The notes: generated by a model not told the origin, from the sequence alone. A stretch of DNA of 64,000 nucleotides from Bacteroidales bacterium UBA1794 (GCA_002315435.1 DCFW01000040.1:62001-126000); one strand, 5' to 3'; counted from the stretch's first letter, positions 42,060-51,369 are shown. A program made the numbers and translations.

Positions 42060-43861
42060 TAATCGATTAATCTTACAGCGCCTTTGTCAGCAGAGCTAAC
42101 AAGGCTTGCGTATGCTTTCAAACTCTTTGGTACAAAACGATTACGTGTTACAGGAGCTTGCGGACGAGCCGCTAGCTCAGCGTCACTTAGTTTCACATTG
42201 ATGCTACGGTTTGGAATATCAATTTCAATAATATCACCGTCAATTAGTTTACCAATGTTACCTCCTGCGGCAGCTTCCGGAGAAACATGTCCGATGCTCA
42301 GCCCTGATGTACCGCCACTAAATCTTCCGTCTGTTATCAATGCACATTCCTTACCTAGATGACGAGATTTTATATAAGAAGTTGGGTACAACATTTCTTG
42401 CATTCCGGGACCACCTTTAGGACCTTCATGAGTGATTACAACAACATCGCCGCTCACTACTTTCTCATCAAGTATACCTTCGCATGCTGCTTCTTGTGAA
42501 TCAAACACTTTTGCCGGACCGATGAATTTCCAAATGCTTTCATCCACACCTGCTGTTTTAATAACGCAACCGTCTTGAGCTATATTTCCTTTTAGTACAG
42601 CTAGTCCGCCATCTTTAGTATATGCATGTTCTAGGTCTCTGATGCAACCATTGGCTCTATCAGAATCAAAATCTTTGTAATAAGTTTCTTGTGAACCCAT
42701 TACAGTGCTGAACTTGTTTGCAGGTCCACTTGCATATATCTTTTTGGCTTTGTCTGTTATATTCTTACTAAGTATGTTGTATTTGTCTATTTCTTCGGCA
42801 AGAGTCATTCCATCTACTCTTTTAAGAGATGCATCAACAAGATTACCTTTTGCTAATTCATCCATAATAGAAACAATACCTCCGGCACGATTTACATCCT
42901 GCACATGATACTTATTTGTATTAGGAGCAACTTTGCACAAGCATGGAACTTTGCGACTAAGCATATCAATATCGTCCATCTTAAAATCTATTTCACCTTC
43001 ATGAGCTACAGCCAAAAGATGCAGTACAGTGTTGGTTGATCCTCCCATTGCGATATCCAAAGTCATAGCATTTAAGAAAGCTTGACGTGTGGCAATGTTT
43101 CGTGGTAATACGCTTTCATCACCTTCTTCATAGTATTTTAAAGCGTTTTTTACAATAAGGCTTGCAGCCTCTTTCATCAAGTTCTTACGATTGGCATGAG
43201 TGGCTAAAATGGTTCCGTTACCGGGTAATGCAAGACCTATAGCTTCCGTTAAACAGTTCATTGAATTGGCTGTAAACATGCCTGAACAGCACCCGCAGCC
43301 AGGGCAACCATGTTGCTCCAAATTACTCATCTCTTCATCTGTTACTGATTGGTCCGCACCTTTAACCATCAAATCGATCAAGTCAAGTTGCTCTCCTTTA
43401 TAGTTACCGGCTTCCATGGGACCACCACTTACAAAAATTGCCGGTATATTCAATCGCATTGCTGCCATTAGCATTCCCGGAGTTATTTTGTCGCAATTGC
43501 TAATGCAAACCATAGCATCGGCTTTATGCGCATTGATCATATATTCAACACTATCTGCAATAATGTCTCGCGAAGGTAATGAATAAAGCATACCATCGTG
43601 TCCCATAGCAATACCATCATCAATAGCAATTGTGTTGAATTCTGCCGCGAAACATCCTAGTTTCTCGATTTCTTGTTTCACTAATTGCCCCGCCTCATGC
43701 AAATGAGTGTGCCCTGGTACAAATTGAGTGAAGCTATTCACAATTGCTATAATAGGTTTACCAAATTGCTCTTTTTTCATGCCATTGGCACTCCATAGAG
43801 CACGAGCTCCTGCCATACGGCGACCTTGAGTACTAAACGAACTACGTAACTGATTTTTCAT
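42059..43861 (-). CDS. ilvD: Dihydroxy-acid dehydratase
   Basis: A 600-residue iron-sulphur enzyme that dehydrates dihydroxy acids to the keto acids of valine and isoleucine. Cluster ligands are seen in CISNCDKITPGM and in GCPGCGCCSGMFTANSMN; the late block GRFSGGTSGLSIGHVSPEAA is also conserved. The real start is ATG 43861 (MKNQLRSSFS); a longer frame would run back into the attenuator hairpin. It is the first structural gene of the operon, preceded by the leader peptide and terminator described below. Confidence 0.95.
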   Translation of the reverse strand: MKNQLRSSFSTQGRRMAGARALWSANGMKKEQFGKPIIAIVNSFTQFVPGHTHLHEAGQLVKQEIEKLGCFAAEFNTIAIDDGIAMGHDGMLYSLPSRDIIADSVEYMINAHKADAMVCISNCDKITPGMLMAAMRLNIPAIFVSGGPMEAGNYKGEQLDLIDLMVKGADQSVTDEEMSNLEQHGCPGCGCCSGMFTANSMNCLTEAIGLALPGNGTILATHANRKNLMKEAASLIVKNALKYYEEGDESVLPRNIATRQAFLNAMTLDIAMGGSTNTVLHLLAVAHEGEIDFKMDDIDMLSRKVPCLCKVAPNTNKYHVQDVNRAGGIVSIMDELAKGNLVDASLKRVDGMTLAEEIDKYNILSKNITDKAKKIYASGPANKFSTVMGSQETYYKDFDSDRANGCIRDLEHAYTKDGGLAVLKGNIAQDGCVIKTAGVDESIWKFIGPAKVFDSQEAACEGILDEKVVSGDVVVITHEGPKGGPGMQEMLYPTSYIKSRHLGKECALITDGRFSGGTSGLSIGHVSPEAAAGGNIGKLIDGDIIEIDIPNRSINVKLSDAELAARPQAPVTRNRFVPKSLKAYASLVSSADKGAVRLID

Positions 43862-43880
43862 CCTATTAAAATCTTTAATT

Positions 43881-43916
43881 AAAAAAGCCTCTCTCATATT
43901 ATTGAGAAAGGCTTTT
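43881..43916 (-). promoter_or_regulatory. Attenuator terminator before ilvD
   Basis: On the minus strand, AAAAGCCTTTCTC (43916-43904) pairs with GAGAGAGGCTTTT, with an 8-base loop, followed by more T. Its 5' arm CCTTTCTCA (43911-43903) is an exact complement of TGAGAAAGG (43962-43954), which includes the leader peptide's stop codon, so the two structures exclude each other. Confidence 0.85.
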
Positions 43917-43959
43917 ATACAATATCTTATTTGTTATGAAACATACATATTAACCTTTC

Positions 43960-44031
43960 TCACATTTTTGGAATATCCACGACGTGCAAGTGCAAAATGA
44001 CTAGGTTGATAATAATAGATGTATGTAACAT
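43960..44031 (-). CDS. ilv leader peptide (23 residues)
   Basis: The short frame starts at ATG 44031 and stops at TGA 43962-43960. Eleven of its 23 residues are branched-chain amino acids, including a run of three Ile codons and then Leu-Val-Ile-Leu, and later Val-Val and Ile. It starts about 24 bases after the expected transcription start and ends exactly at the segment that can pair with the terminator's 5' arm. If ribosomes stall at Ile/Leu/Val codons, that segment stays free, the antiterminator forms and ilvDBN...C is read. If translation reaches the stop, the ribosome covers it and the terminator forms. This is the layout of a classical attenuator. Confidence 0.82.
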   Translation of the reverse strand: MLHTSIIINLVILHLHVVDIPKM

Positions 44032-44060
44032 TTCTTTTTCTTTTGTTTCTATTTCGGGGG

Positions 44061-44091
44061 CAAAGGTAAATCGTTTTTTTATATTTCCAAA
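44061..44091 (-). promoter_or_regulatory. ilv operon promoter
   Basis: On the minus strand, TTTG (44091-44088), exactly 19 bases, then TACCTTTG (44068-44061): a full match to the Bacteroidetes housekeeping promoter. Transcription would start near 44055, ahead of the leader peptide. The 234 bases between this promoter and the next box at 44326 hold no gene. Confidence 0.8.
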
Positions 44092-44325
44092 CAAATTGAA
44101 GTTTTTTTTCTTTGAAAAATTATAATTCGTAATATTTGATGTGCTAAAATGTAAATTTCAACACAAAATATACTTGTTTGTATCAAATGTCCGGATTCTG
44201 TTACTTATCAGATATAGAGTATACTCATTGTCTATTGAATTTAATTATTAGCCTGTTTTATTGATAAAGATTGTGACATTAGCATTGATATTATTTTGTA
44301 GTTTGCGAAAGATCAATAAATATAT

Positions 44326-44333
44326 TAACTTTG
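44326..44333 (+). promoter_or_regulatory. Promoter box of the SlyD-like gene
   Basis: TAACTTTG matches TAnnTTTG and lies 26 bases before the ATG at 44360. Confidence 0.55.
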
Positions 44334-44359
44334 TACCCATTAATTATCAATAAATAAAG

Positions 44360-44965
44360 ATGGAAACAACAGCAAGTAAAATGATTATTCTGTCGTATAA
44401 GCTATATACTACGGAAGATGGAGAAAAAGAATTAGTGGAAGAAGCTACAGCGCAACATCCTTTTCAGTTCATTTCCGGAATGGATACAACACTTGAGACT
44501 TTTGAAAAGGAGGTTATTGGCTTGAATGCGGGAGATAAATTTGAATTTACAATTCCTTGTGATGATGCATATGGTGAATATGATGAGGCACATGTGATAG
44601 ATCTGCCTCGTTCTACATTTGAAGTCAATGGACATTTTGATAAGGAGCATATTTATAAAGATGCAATTGTTCCATTGATGGACTCTGAAGGAAATAGAAT
44701 GAATTCTACTGTAGTAGAAGTTGCTGATGATATTGTAACGGTCGATTTGAATCATCCTTTAGCCGGTGCTGATTTGATATTTACAGGAGAAGTTATAGAA
44801 TCACGTCTTGCTACAGAGGATGAACTTCAAGGTTTAGCCAATTTATTGAGGGCACATGACGACGACGGTTGCAGTTGTGGCTGTGATAATTGTGACGGTG
44901 AGTGTGATCATCATGATAAAGATGACAGTGAAAGCTCGGACGCCAATGATCATTGTGGTCATTGA
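44360..44965 (+). CDS. slyD: SlyD-like FKBP peptidyl-prolyl isomerase
   Basis: A 201-residue cytoplasmic folding catalyst. The FKBP part is interrupted by the IF (chaperone) domain as in SlyD: residues 1-75 with FISGMDTTLETFEKEVIGLNAGDKFEFTIP, then the IF insert, then DIVTVDLNHPLAGADLIFTGEV (about 129-150). The last 30 residues are rich in Cys, Asp and His (CSCGCDNCDGECDHHD), the metal-binding tail of SlyD. It begins a small plus-strand group with the transglutaminase-fold gene 25 bases further on. Confidence 0.88.
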   Translation: METTASKMIILSYKLYTTEDGEKELVEEATAQHPFQFISGMDTTLETFEKEVIGLNAGDKFEFTIPCDDAYGEYDEAHVIDLPRSTFEVNGHFDKEHIYKDAIVPLMDSEGNRMNSTVVEVADDIVTVDLNHPLAGADLIFTGEVIESRLATEDELQGLANLLRAHDDDGCSCGCDNCDGECDHHDKDDSESSDANDHCGH

Positions 44966-44990
44966 TCGATGAAGAGAAATTAAAAAGATA

Positions 44991-46166
44991 ATGAAAAAAG
45001 AGAAGTCTTTAGTATACATACTTATTATTGGGATTATTCTAGGTTCTGTTTTTTTTATTATTAGAGGGCAAATATTTGCCTCGGCTTTTGAAGTAACAGA
45101 TGAGCTAGGCGGGAATATATTCCCGTCTGCTATTCTGGCTGTGGCAACAACGGATACAGTTATTGTTAAGCCGGCGAATCCTCAGTACCTGGGAGATCCT
45201 AAAGGTGGATTTATGATAAAGATTAAGTCTAATAAATCCATGAGCAAAGTGCGGATAGTCATTGCTAAGACTCCTTTTTTCGATCAATCTATAACAGATT
45301 TTATTCTTGATAAAGCTGATTCTACCTATCAATTGTTCCCTAATGTAATATGGAACTATCAGGCTTTAAAAAATAATACACAACCAACTCCTGTGAGTGT
45401 TTCAATTTCAGCGACTATTGATGGAAAGGATGCTGGGAATATAGTTAAAAACTATTCAGTGAGAAGTGTAAATGAGTGCTTGTTGGCTTATGTGGATAGT
45501 AAAAGGAAATTTCATGATACCGGAATCTTTTTTGCAGCGTATGTAAATGAAGAGAGTCCGTTGATAAGTAAAATATTACGCGAAGCATTAGATACTAGAA
45601 TTGTAAATAGTTTTGTAGGGTATCATTATCATACACCTTCTTCTGTGCGTAGACAAGTGTATGCTCTTTGGAATGTATTGCAACGTCGTAACTTTAAGTA
45701 CAGTTCAGTAAGTACAACCTCGCTCTCATCAAATATTGTTTATAGCCAGCGAGTTCGTACATTAGATGAATCTTTTAATAATTCGCAAATAAATTGTGTG
45801 GATGGTACTGTACTGTTCGCTTCATTGTTGCGGGCAATTGAAATAGATCCGATATTAGTGCGAGTACCGGGGCATATGTTTGTAGGTTACTATTTAGATA
45901 AGAAGCACAAGCAAAAAGAGTTTTTGGAGACTACGATGGTTGGGGATGTTAATTTAGATGATTTCTTCCCTGCTGAAAAGCTGGATTCAACAATGCATCA
46001 GAAATCACAGAATGAAATGTCGCAAATGACTTTTGATAAGGCACTTCAATATGCCAATAATAATTTCTTGAAATACGAGCCACGTTTGAAACAACATGCT
46101 CGCTTTTGTTTGTTCCTACCGATTGTTGACGATGTTCGTCAATATATTCAACCGATAGGAAAATAA
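44991..46166 (+). CDS. Transglutaminase-fold membrane-anchored protein
   Basis: A 391-residue protein with an N-terminal signal anchor (residues 7-25) and an envelope-exposed body. A transglutaminase-like core is suggested by the order Cys in INCVDGTVLFASLLRAIEID (about residues 264-283), then His in RVPGHMFVGYYLD (about 288-300), followed by an acidic residue. Such proteins may be peptidases or have lost activity. The first 180 residues are strand-rich. It lies between slyD and the ABC-F gene, without known partners. Confidence 0.68.
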   Translation: MKKEKSLVYILIIGIILGSVFFIIRGQIFASAFEVTDELGGNIFPSAILAVATTDTVIVKPANPQYLGDPKGGFMIKIKSNKSMSKVRIVIAKTPFFDQSITDFILDKADSTYQLFPNVIWNYQALKNNTQPTPVSVSISATIDGKDAGNIVKNYSVRSVNECLLAYVDSKRKFHDTGIFFAAYVNEESPLISKILREALDTRIVNSFVGYHYHTPSSVRRQVYALWNVLQRRNFKYSSVSTTSLSSNIVYSQRVRTLDESFNNSQINCVDGTVLFASLLRAIEIDPILVRVPGHMFVGYYLDKKHKQKEFLETTMVGDVNLDDFFPAEKLDSTMHQKSQNEMSQMTFDKALQYANNNFLKYEPRLKQHARFCLFLPIVDDVRQYIQPIGK

Positions 46167-46187
46167 TAATATAATATAGATTAAGTG

Positions 46188-47966
46188 ATGGAAAGTTGTA
46201 TGCAAGTAGAAGGATTGACTAAATCTTTCGGTGATCGTCTTTTGTTCTCAGATATAACATTTGGTATTGTTCAAGGTGAACGTATTGGTTTGATAGCGAC
46301 AAATGGCAGTGGTAAAACGACGTTACTTAATATTATAGCCGATAAGGAAAGTTATGATGAGGGAAGGATTACTTTTCGCCGCGATATAAAGATTGGCTAT
46401 CTCGAACAAGATCCACGTTTCCCTGAAGACTTTACGGTGAAGCAAGCTTGTTTAGACAATTGCAACGATGATGAGCATCGCTTGAGAATGGAACAGATCC
46501 TAACAAAATTAAAAATAACAGACTTTGAACAGATCATAAGCCAACTTAGTGGAGGGCAATTGAAAAGAGTGGCTCTAGCTGCCGTACTTGTTCATAACCC
46601 TGATTTGTTGATATTGGATGAACCTACCAATCATCTTGATTTGGATATGATCGAATGGTTGGAGGGGTATTTGGAACGTGTGAATGTGAGTTTATTGATG
46701 GTAACCCACGACAGATACTTTCTTGACAGAGTTTGCAATTCAATTCTTGAAATAGATAATCAACAAATATATACATATAAGGGAAACTATAGTTACTATT
46801 TAGAAAAGCGTCAAGACCGTGTAGATGCTACCAATGTAGAACTATCCCATGCTCGTAACCTTTATAAGACCGAATTGGAATGGATGCGACGTATGCCACA
46901 AGCCCGTGCACATAAGTCACGTTACAGAGAAGATAATTTTGCCACTCTGGAAAAGAAAGTGAAAGGTGTTTCACAAGATCAGAGCATACAATTGAATGTG
47001 AAGTCTACATATATAGGAAGTAAAATATTTGAAGCGGAGCATTTGTGCAAGCAGTATGGAGACTTAAAGATCCTGAATGACTTTAATTATGTCTTCTCAC
47101 GATATGAAAAGATGGGTATTGTGGGTAATAACGGTACCGGCAAGTCAACCTTCTTGAAGATTTTAATGGGACAGGAATCTGCGGATAGTGGAATGCTTGA
47201 TATTGGTGAAACGGTTCGTTTTGGATATTATTCCCAAGATGGACTTAAATTTGATGAACAGCAGAAAGTACTTGATGTTATAAGAGATGTGGCAGAAGTC
47301 ATAGATTTGGGAGATGGACATAAACTTACAGCTTCTCAGTTCTTGCAACATTTCCTTTTCTCTCCTGATTCACAATATAATTATGTGTATAAGTTGAGTG
47401 GTGGTGAAAAACGACGGTTGTATTTATGTACTGTGTTGATGACTAACCCCAACTTCTTGATATTGGATGAGCCAACTAATGACCTTGATATACTTACGAT
47501 GAACATTCTTGAAGAATATTTGCGAACGTTCAACGGATGTTTAATTGTGGTTAGCCATGACCGTTACTTTATGGACAAAGTGGTAGACCATCTTATGGTA
47601 TTTCATGGACAAGCTGAGATTCAAGACTTCCCTGGAAGCTATACCCAGTATAGAGAATGGAAAGAAGCTAAGGAACAAACAACGCAAAAGGCTACTAAAG
47701 AGGTTACTAGTGATGTCAACAAAACCAAGAAAGTACGGTTGAATGATAAACGTCGTAAGACATATAAGGAACGTCTGGAGTTTGAATCTCTTGAAAAAGA
47801 AATAGAACAATTGGAACAGGAGAAGAAAACTCTTGAGGCAGCATTAAGTACAGGAACTCTGGATGCTGCTGAAATAACAGAAAAAAGCAAACGCTATAGT
47901 GATATAGAGAATGCGTTGGATGAGAAAAGTATGCGTTGGCTTGAACTGGGTGAGATAGATGATTAA
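46188..47966 (+). CDS. ABC-F family ATPase (Uup-like)
   Basis: A 592-residue soluble protein with two ABC domains and no membrane part, working on ribosomes. The first has IATNGSGKTTLL and LSGGQLKRVALA; the second GNNGTGKSTFL and LSGGEKRRLYLC. The linker between them holds the RRMPQARAHKSRYREDNF stretch. The C-terminal tail (about 530-592) is a coiled coil as in Uup. I use ATG 46188; GTG 46185 precedes it directly. It may rescue or remodel translation; drug protection is another role in this family and cannot be excluded. Confidence 0.87.
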   Translation: MESCMQVEGLTKSFGDRLLFSDITFGIVQGERIGLIATNGSGKTTLLNIIADKESYDEGRITFRRDIKIGYLEQDPRFPEDFTVKQACLDNCNDDEHRLRMEQILTKLKITDFEQIISQLSGGQLKRVALAAVLVHNPDLLILDEPTNHLDLDMIEWLEGYLERVNVSLLMVTHDRYFLDRVCNSILEIDNQQIYTYKGNYSYYLEKRQDRVDATNVELSHARNLYKTELEWMRRMPQARAHKSRYREDNFATLEKKVKGVSQDQSIQLNVKSTYIGSKIFEAEHLCKQYGDLKILNDFNYVFSRYEKMGIVGNNGTGKSTFLKILMGQESADSGMLDIGETVRFGYYSQDGLKFDEQQKVLDVIRDVAEVIDLGDGHKLTASQFLQHFLFSPDSQYNYVYKLSGGEKRRLYLCTVLMTNPNFLILDEPTNDLDILTMNILEEYLRTFNGCLIVVSHDRYFMDKVVDHLMVFHGQAEIQDFPGSYTQYREWKEAKEQTTQKATKEVTSDVNKTKKVRLNDKRRKTYKERLEFESLEKEIEQLEQEKKTLEAALSTGTLDAAEITEKSKRYSDIENALDEKSMRWLELGEIDD

Positions 47967-47983
47967 TCATCTATTCTCAGTTT

Positions 47984-48670
47984 TCAATTCATAGGGAAGT
48001 GAGGTATATATCTCATTACACGCTCAATGTGATGTTGTCTTTTCCTCATATATCTTGATGGTTCGCCTGAATTAAATATCAGCGGATTGGGCAATGATGC
48101 TGCGATTAGAGCACATTCTCCACGCTTTAGTTCTTTTGCACTACATCCGAAATGTGCTTTCGCAACAGCTTGTACTCCATATATTCCGTCACCCATTTCA
48201 ATGGAATTCAGATATACTTCCATGATACGTTGCTTTCCCCACAGATGTTCAATAAGGAAAGTAAAGTACACTTCAAACCCTTTCCTTACCCATGATGATT
48301 GAGGCCAAAGGAACACATTCTTTGCTGTTTGCTGTGAGATAGTGCTGGCACCTCTTCGTTTCCGTCCCATTTCATTATCTATTGCTGCTTGTTGAATAGC
48401 CTTGAAGTCAAAGCCATTATGTAACATGAATCGGTTATCTTCCGAAGAAATTACAGCGATAGGCATGTACATAGACATTTTGTCTATTGAAACCCATTTG
48501 TGGTTAATGTGCACAGGTTCACCTTCGGCTACTTGTTCATAACAGCGTATAAACATCAAGGGAGTGTAATATACAGGAAAGAACCTATATATAAATACCA
48601 TTAGAAGTGTTGATCCGAAAAAAAACAAGAAAAGGTATTTGAATATTTTGAAGATATTGAAACTTTTCAT
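47984..48670 (-). CDS. mtgA: Monofunctional peptidoglycan transglycosylase
   Basis: A 228-residue glycan-chain polymerase of family GT51, anchored by one N-terminal transmembrane helix (residues 8-27). Motifs in order: SSEDNRFMLHNGFDFKAIQ with the catalytic Glu, GASTISQQTAKNVFLWP, KGFEVYFTFLIEHLWGKQRI with RIMEVYLNSIEMGDGIYG. No transpeptidase domain follows, which sets it apart from class A PBPs. It converges on the ABC-F gene. Confidence 0.92.
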   Translation of the reverse strand: MKSFNIFKIFKYLFLFFFGSTLLMVFIYRFFPVYYTPLMFIRCYEQVAEGEPVHINHKWVSIDKMSMYMPIAVISSEDNRFMLHNGFDFKAIQQAAIDNEMGRKRRGASTISQQTAKNVFLWPQSSWVRKGFEVYFTFLIEHLWGKQRIMEVYLNSIEMGDGIYGVQAVAKAHFGCSAKELKRGECALIAASLPNPLIFNSGEPSRYMRKRQHHIERVMRYIPHFPMN

Positions 48671-48679
48671 GATGTAGTT

Positions 48680-48720
48680 AAGAAAACGCGTGAATGACGA
48701 ATAGAGTCTTCATTCACGCG
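48680..48720 (-). terminator. Terminator after the OmpA lipoprotein gene
   Basis: A perfect 11-bp stem (48687-48697 with 48710-48720) encloses a 12-base loop and is followed on the minus strand by TTTTCTT. It lies 16 bases past the stop codon. Confidence 0.85.
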
Positions 48721-48735
48721 AATTTATTTAAATAA

Positions 48736-49413
48736 TTATTTTGATGCGTTTGTTGCTTCCTGAATCATTTTTGAACTAGCAAGCAAATAAAGTTCAACAC
48801 GACGGTTTTGAGCACGTCCTGCTTCTGTACTGTTGCTGGCAACAGGATATTGATAATCATAACCTTTGATATCTTTGATTCTGCTTCCTGCAATGCCATT
48901 GTTTTCAAGGTAATCGGCAACTGCATTCGCGCGATTCAACGATAACGTTTGATTAATAGCCAACGAACCGGTATTATCAGTATGGCCATAAACAGCAAGG
49001 TCTACATCCTGATCAAGTTTTCTGGCAAAAGCTGCTAGGGTTGATTGTGAATTGCTATTGATGATAGACTTACCGGTAGCAAATGTAACGCCTCCGTCAA
49101 GAGTTACTTTTACGGCTTTTACGCCATCAAGAGTCATTGTATCGACTTTAGCTCCAGATATTTGTTTAGCTGCAGCTGCGGCTTTATCCATTTTCTTTCC
49201 GATGATAACACCCGCTGTTGCACCTAATGCAGTACCGGCAGCTCCACCAATGAAAGCTCCTTTGTTACCGCCGATAATTTTACCGACAATGGCTCCTAGT
49301 GCTGCGCCTGATCCGCCACCTATTAGTCCTCCTTTGGCTGTATTGCTCATTCCACAACTAGTTATCATTAATGTTGCGGCCATAAGGATTGTAGCAAATT
49401 TGATTCTTCTCAT
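48736..49413 (-). CDS. OmpA-family glycine-zipper lipoprotein
   Basis: A 225-residue outer-membrane lipoprotein. The lipobox is LMITSCGMS (Cys near residue 20). Next comes a Gly/Ala-rich zipper (about 27-75, GGSGAALGAIVGKIIGG), then an OmpA C-terminal domain that grips peptidoglycan, with VYGHTDNTGSLAINQTLSLN and AGRAQNRRVELYL. I use ATG 49413; a longer frame crosses the promoter box at 49454. It probably tethers the outer membrane to the wall. Confidence 0.9.
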   Translation of the reverse strand: MRRIKFATILMAATLMITSCGMSNTAKGGLIGGGSGAALGAIVGKIIGGNKGAFIGGAAGTALGATAGVIIGKKMDKAAAAAKQISGAKVDTMTLDGVKAVKVTLDGGVTFATGKSIINSNSQSTLAAFARKLDQDVDLAVYGHTDNTGSLAINQTLSLNRANAVADYLENNGIAGSRIKDIKGYDYQYPVASNSTEAGRAQNRRVELYLLASSKMIQEATNASK

Positions 49414-49453
49414 ATTCGTAATATTTAAAATTAAATCCTCAATAAATAATGTG

Positions 49454-49461
49454 CAAAGATA
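49454..49461 (-). promoter_or_regulatory. Promoter box of the OmpA lipoprotein gene
   Basis: CAAAGATA on the plus strand reads TATCTTTG on the minus strand, 41 bases before the start codon. Confidence 0.55.
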
Positions 49462-49541
49462 AATATTATAAATAATATAAGACATAAATTGCGAGGTTTT
49501 TCTTATTTCAATACCTTTGCAAGCAAAACTAATAGATATTT

Positions 49542-50378
49542 ATGTATACGATTTTGGTCTTTACGCTGATTGTGCTGGTAGGAGCATACTTCGCAGGCTT
49601 ATTGGGATCTTTGACCGGATTAGGTGGAGGAGTTGTAGTTATCCCTTTATTGACATTGGGATTTGGTGTTGATTTCCACTATGCCATTGGTGCTGCATTG
49701 GTTGCATCCATTGCTACGTCTTCGGGATCAGCCAGTGCTTATGTGAAAGAGGGGATAACAAACATTCGATTAGGTATGTTTCTTGAAATAGCCACTACGG
49801 TAGGTGCAGTAGTAGGCGCAACCATTGCTATCTTCCTGAATTCAGATATTATCGCTATCATTTTCGGTTTAGTTTTGATCTTTACTTCTGCCATGTCATT
49901 GCGTAAAAAAGGAATCGAACATCATGTTGAAGGCAGCCCGTTGGCAAAGCGTCTGAAATTGTTTGGAACATATCCTACGAAAGAGGGTATGAAGAGTTAT
50001 AATCTCACCAACGTTGTCCCTGGTTTCTTGGTAATGCTTGTAGCCGGTGCCACTTCGGGATTGCTTGGAATAGGTTCGGGTGCCTTGAAAGTGTTGGCAA
50101 TGGATTCTGCAATGAAAGTTCCTTTCAAGGTGAGCACCACTACCAGCAACTTTATGATAGGTGTAACGGCTGCAGCTAGTGCTGTAGTATATTTGCAACG
50201 TGGATACATTGATCCGGGAATTGCTTTCCCTATAGTTATAGGTGTATTGATGGGATCTTTATCAGGTGCAAAGCTATTAAAGAAAATAGATGTAAAAGTA
50301 CTTCGACTTATTTTTACGTTTGCCATTCTAGCAGTTGCAATTAATATGATTTATAATGGTATTCTCGGAAAATTCTAA
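49542..50378 (+). CDS. TauE/SafE-family sulfite or organic-anion exporter
   Basis: A 278-residue inner-membrane protein with eight hydrophobic segments in two repeats. The family signatures LLGSLTGLGGGVVVIPLL (residues 20-37) and GLLGIGSGALKVLAMD (about 176-191) are clear. Members carry sulfite, sulfoacetate or similar anions, but the substrate here is unknown. The DUF1634 gene follows by 6 bases, a common pairing. Confidence 0.87.
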   Translation: MYTILVFTLIVLVGAYFAGLLGSLTGLGGGVVVIPLLTLGFGVDFHYAIGAALVASIATSSGSASAYVKEGITNIRLGMFLEIATTVGAVVGATIAIFLNSDIIAIIFGLVLIFTSAMSLRKKGIEHHVEGSPLAKRLKLFGTYPTKEGMKSYNLTNVVPGFLVMLVAGATSGLLGIGSGALKVLAMDSAMKVPFKVSTTTSNFMIGVTAAASAVVYLQRGYIDPGIAFPIVIGVLMGSLSGAKLLKKIDVKVLRLIFTFAILAVAINMIYNGILGKF

Positions 50379-50384
50379 ATAAAG

Positions 50385-50783
50385 ATGAAGAATAGTATAA
50401 AGAAAGTTTTCGCCGATCGTGACATTCAGCAATTCATTGGTAAGCAATTACGGTGGGGCGTCATCATATCATGTTCAATAGCTCTGTTAGGAGGACTTTA
50501 TTATCTATTTGCACATGGGGCAGAGCAAACTCCTAATTATTCAAGATTTTCAGGAGAGCCAATGTCATATACGACATTGACCGGTATAATGAAAGGTGTG
50601 TTCTCTTTGCGTGCACGTAATATCATTCAATTAGGTGTGGTGGTTCTATTGGCTACGCCTATTTTGCGTGTATTCTTTTCATTGCTGGCTTTTGTCAAGG
50701 AAAAGGATTGGATGTATGTTATTATTACTACTATCGTGTTGGGAATAATTATCTTCAGCATGACGAGTGGGGTGAAGATATAA
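50385..50783 (+). CDS. DUF1634 membrane protein, partner of the TauE-like exporter
   Basis: A 132-residue protein with three transmembrane helices (about residues 23-45, 80-102 and 108-130). Its size and position fit DUF1634, which is regularly found behind TauE-type genes. Lys/Asp residues at the N-terminus suggest it starts in the cytoplasm. It may form part of the exporter complex. Confidence 0.8.
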   Translation: MKNSIKKVFADRDIQQFIGKQLRWGVIISCSIALLGGLYYLFAHGAEQTPNYSRFSGEPMSYTTLTGIMKGVFSLRARNIIQLGVVVLLATPILRVFFSLLAFVKEKDWMYVIITTIVLGIIIFSMTSGVKI

Positions 50784-50800
50784 TATTAAAACAATAAACG

Positions 50801-51175
50801 ATGAAAAAAGTTATTAGTACCTCTAAGGCTCCCGCAGCAATCGGTCCTTATAGCCAAGCTATTGAAGTTGGCAATTTAGTGTTTGTATCAGGTCAAATTC
50901 CTGTGGATCCTGCAACGGGCAAAGTGGAAGATGATGTGAAAGCACAAGCTCGTCAATCTTTGACGAATCTGAGTAATATCTTGGAAGAAGCCGGATTGAG
51001 CATGGAGAATATTGCTAAGACTACCGTATTCTTGGCAGATATTGCAGATTTTGTTGCTGTGAATGAAGTGTATGCCACCTTCTTCAGTGGAGCATTTCCT
51101 GCACGCTCGGCAGTTGCTGTGAAAGATTTACCAAAAGGGGTTAAGCTTGAGATAGAGGCTATTGCTTCAAAATAA
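50801..51175 (+). CDS. ridA: RidA/YjgF-family enamine/imine deaminase
   Basis: A 124-residue protein of the RidA family, which hydrolyses reactive enamines and imines such as those made by PLP enzymes in isoleucine synthesis. Typical stretches are APAAIGPYSQAIEVGNLVFVSGQ, and GAFPARSAVAVKDLPKGV with the catalytic Arg (about residue 105). It would form a trimer. It may be transcribed with the exporter pair, 17 bases after DUF1634, and ends in a terminator at 51239-51271. Confidence 0.92.
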   Translation: MKKVISTSKAPAAIGPYSQAIEVGNLVFVSGQIPVDPATGKVEDDVKAQARQSLTNLSNILEEAGLSMENIAKTTVFLADIADFVAVNEVYATFFSGAFPARSAVAVKDLPKGVKLEIEAIASK

Positions 51176-51238
51176 AATTCATGTTGGTATAGGCTTCTTT
51201 TTGTAATAAAAGGGAATATCACATTGATCGTAACAAGA

Positions 51239-51271
51239 TAAAGGGAATGTCTAATCAGGCATTCCCTTTTT
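51239..51271 (+). terminator. Terminator of the TauE-DUF1634-ridA group
   Basis: AAGGGAATG pairs with CATTCCCTT around a 10-base loop, followed by further T residues. Confidence 0.85.
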
Positions 51272-51369
51272 ATATACTTTAGGGTGGACTGATTTTCCCT
51301 CTTTGAATGCATTTACTCTAAAGCAGTAAAACACCCATTGCATCTATTGATACCTTGAATTGCAAAGCT

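Noticed and set aside
37926..43861. Riboswitch control of the ilv operon
   Set aside because: The leader is fully explained by the peptide attenuator; no conserved T-box or other riboswitch core was recognised.
49052..49462. 136-codon plus-strand frame opposite the OmpA lipoprotein gene
   Set aside because: Antisense mirror of the glycine-zipper and OmpA coding sequence; the Pro/Ala-rich product is an artefact of that composition.
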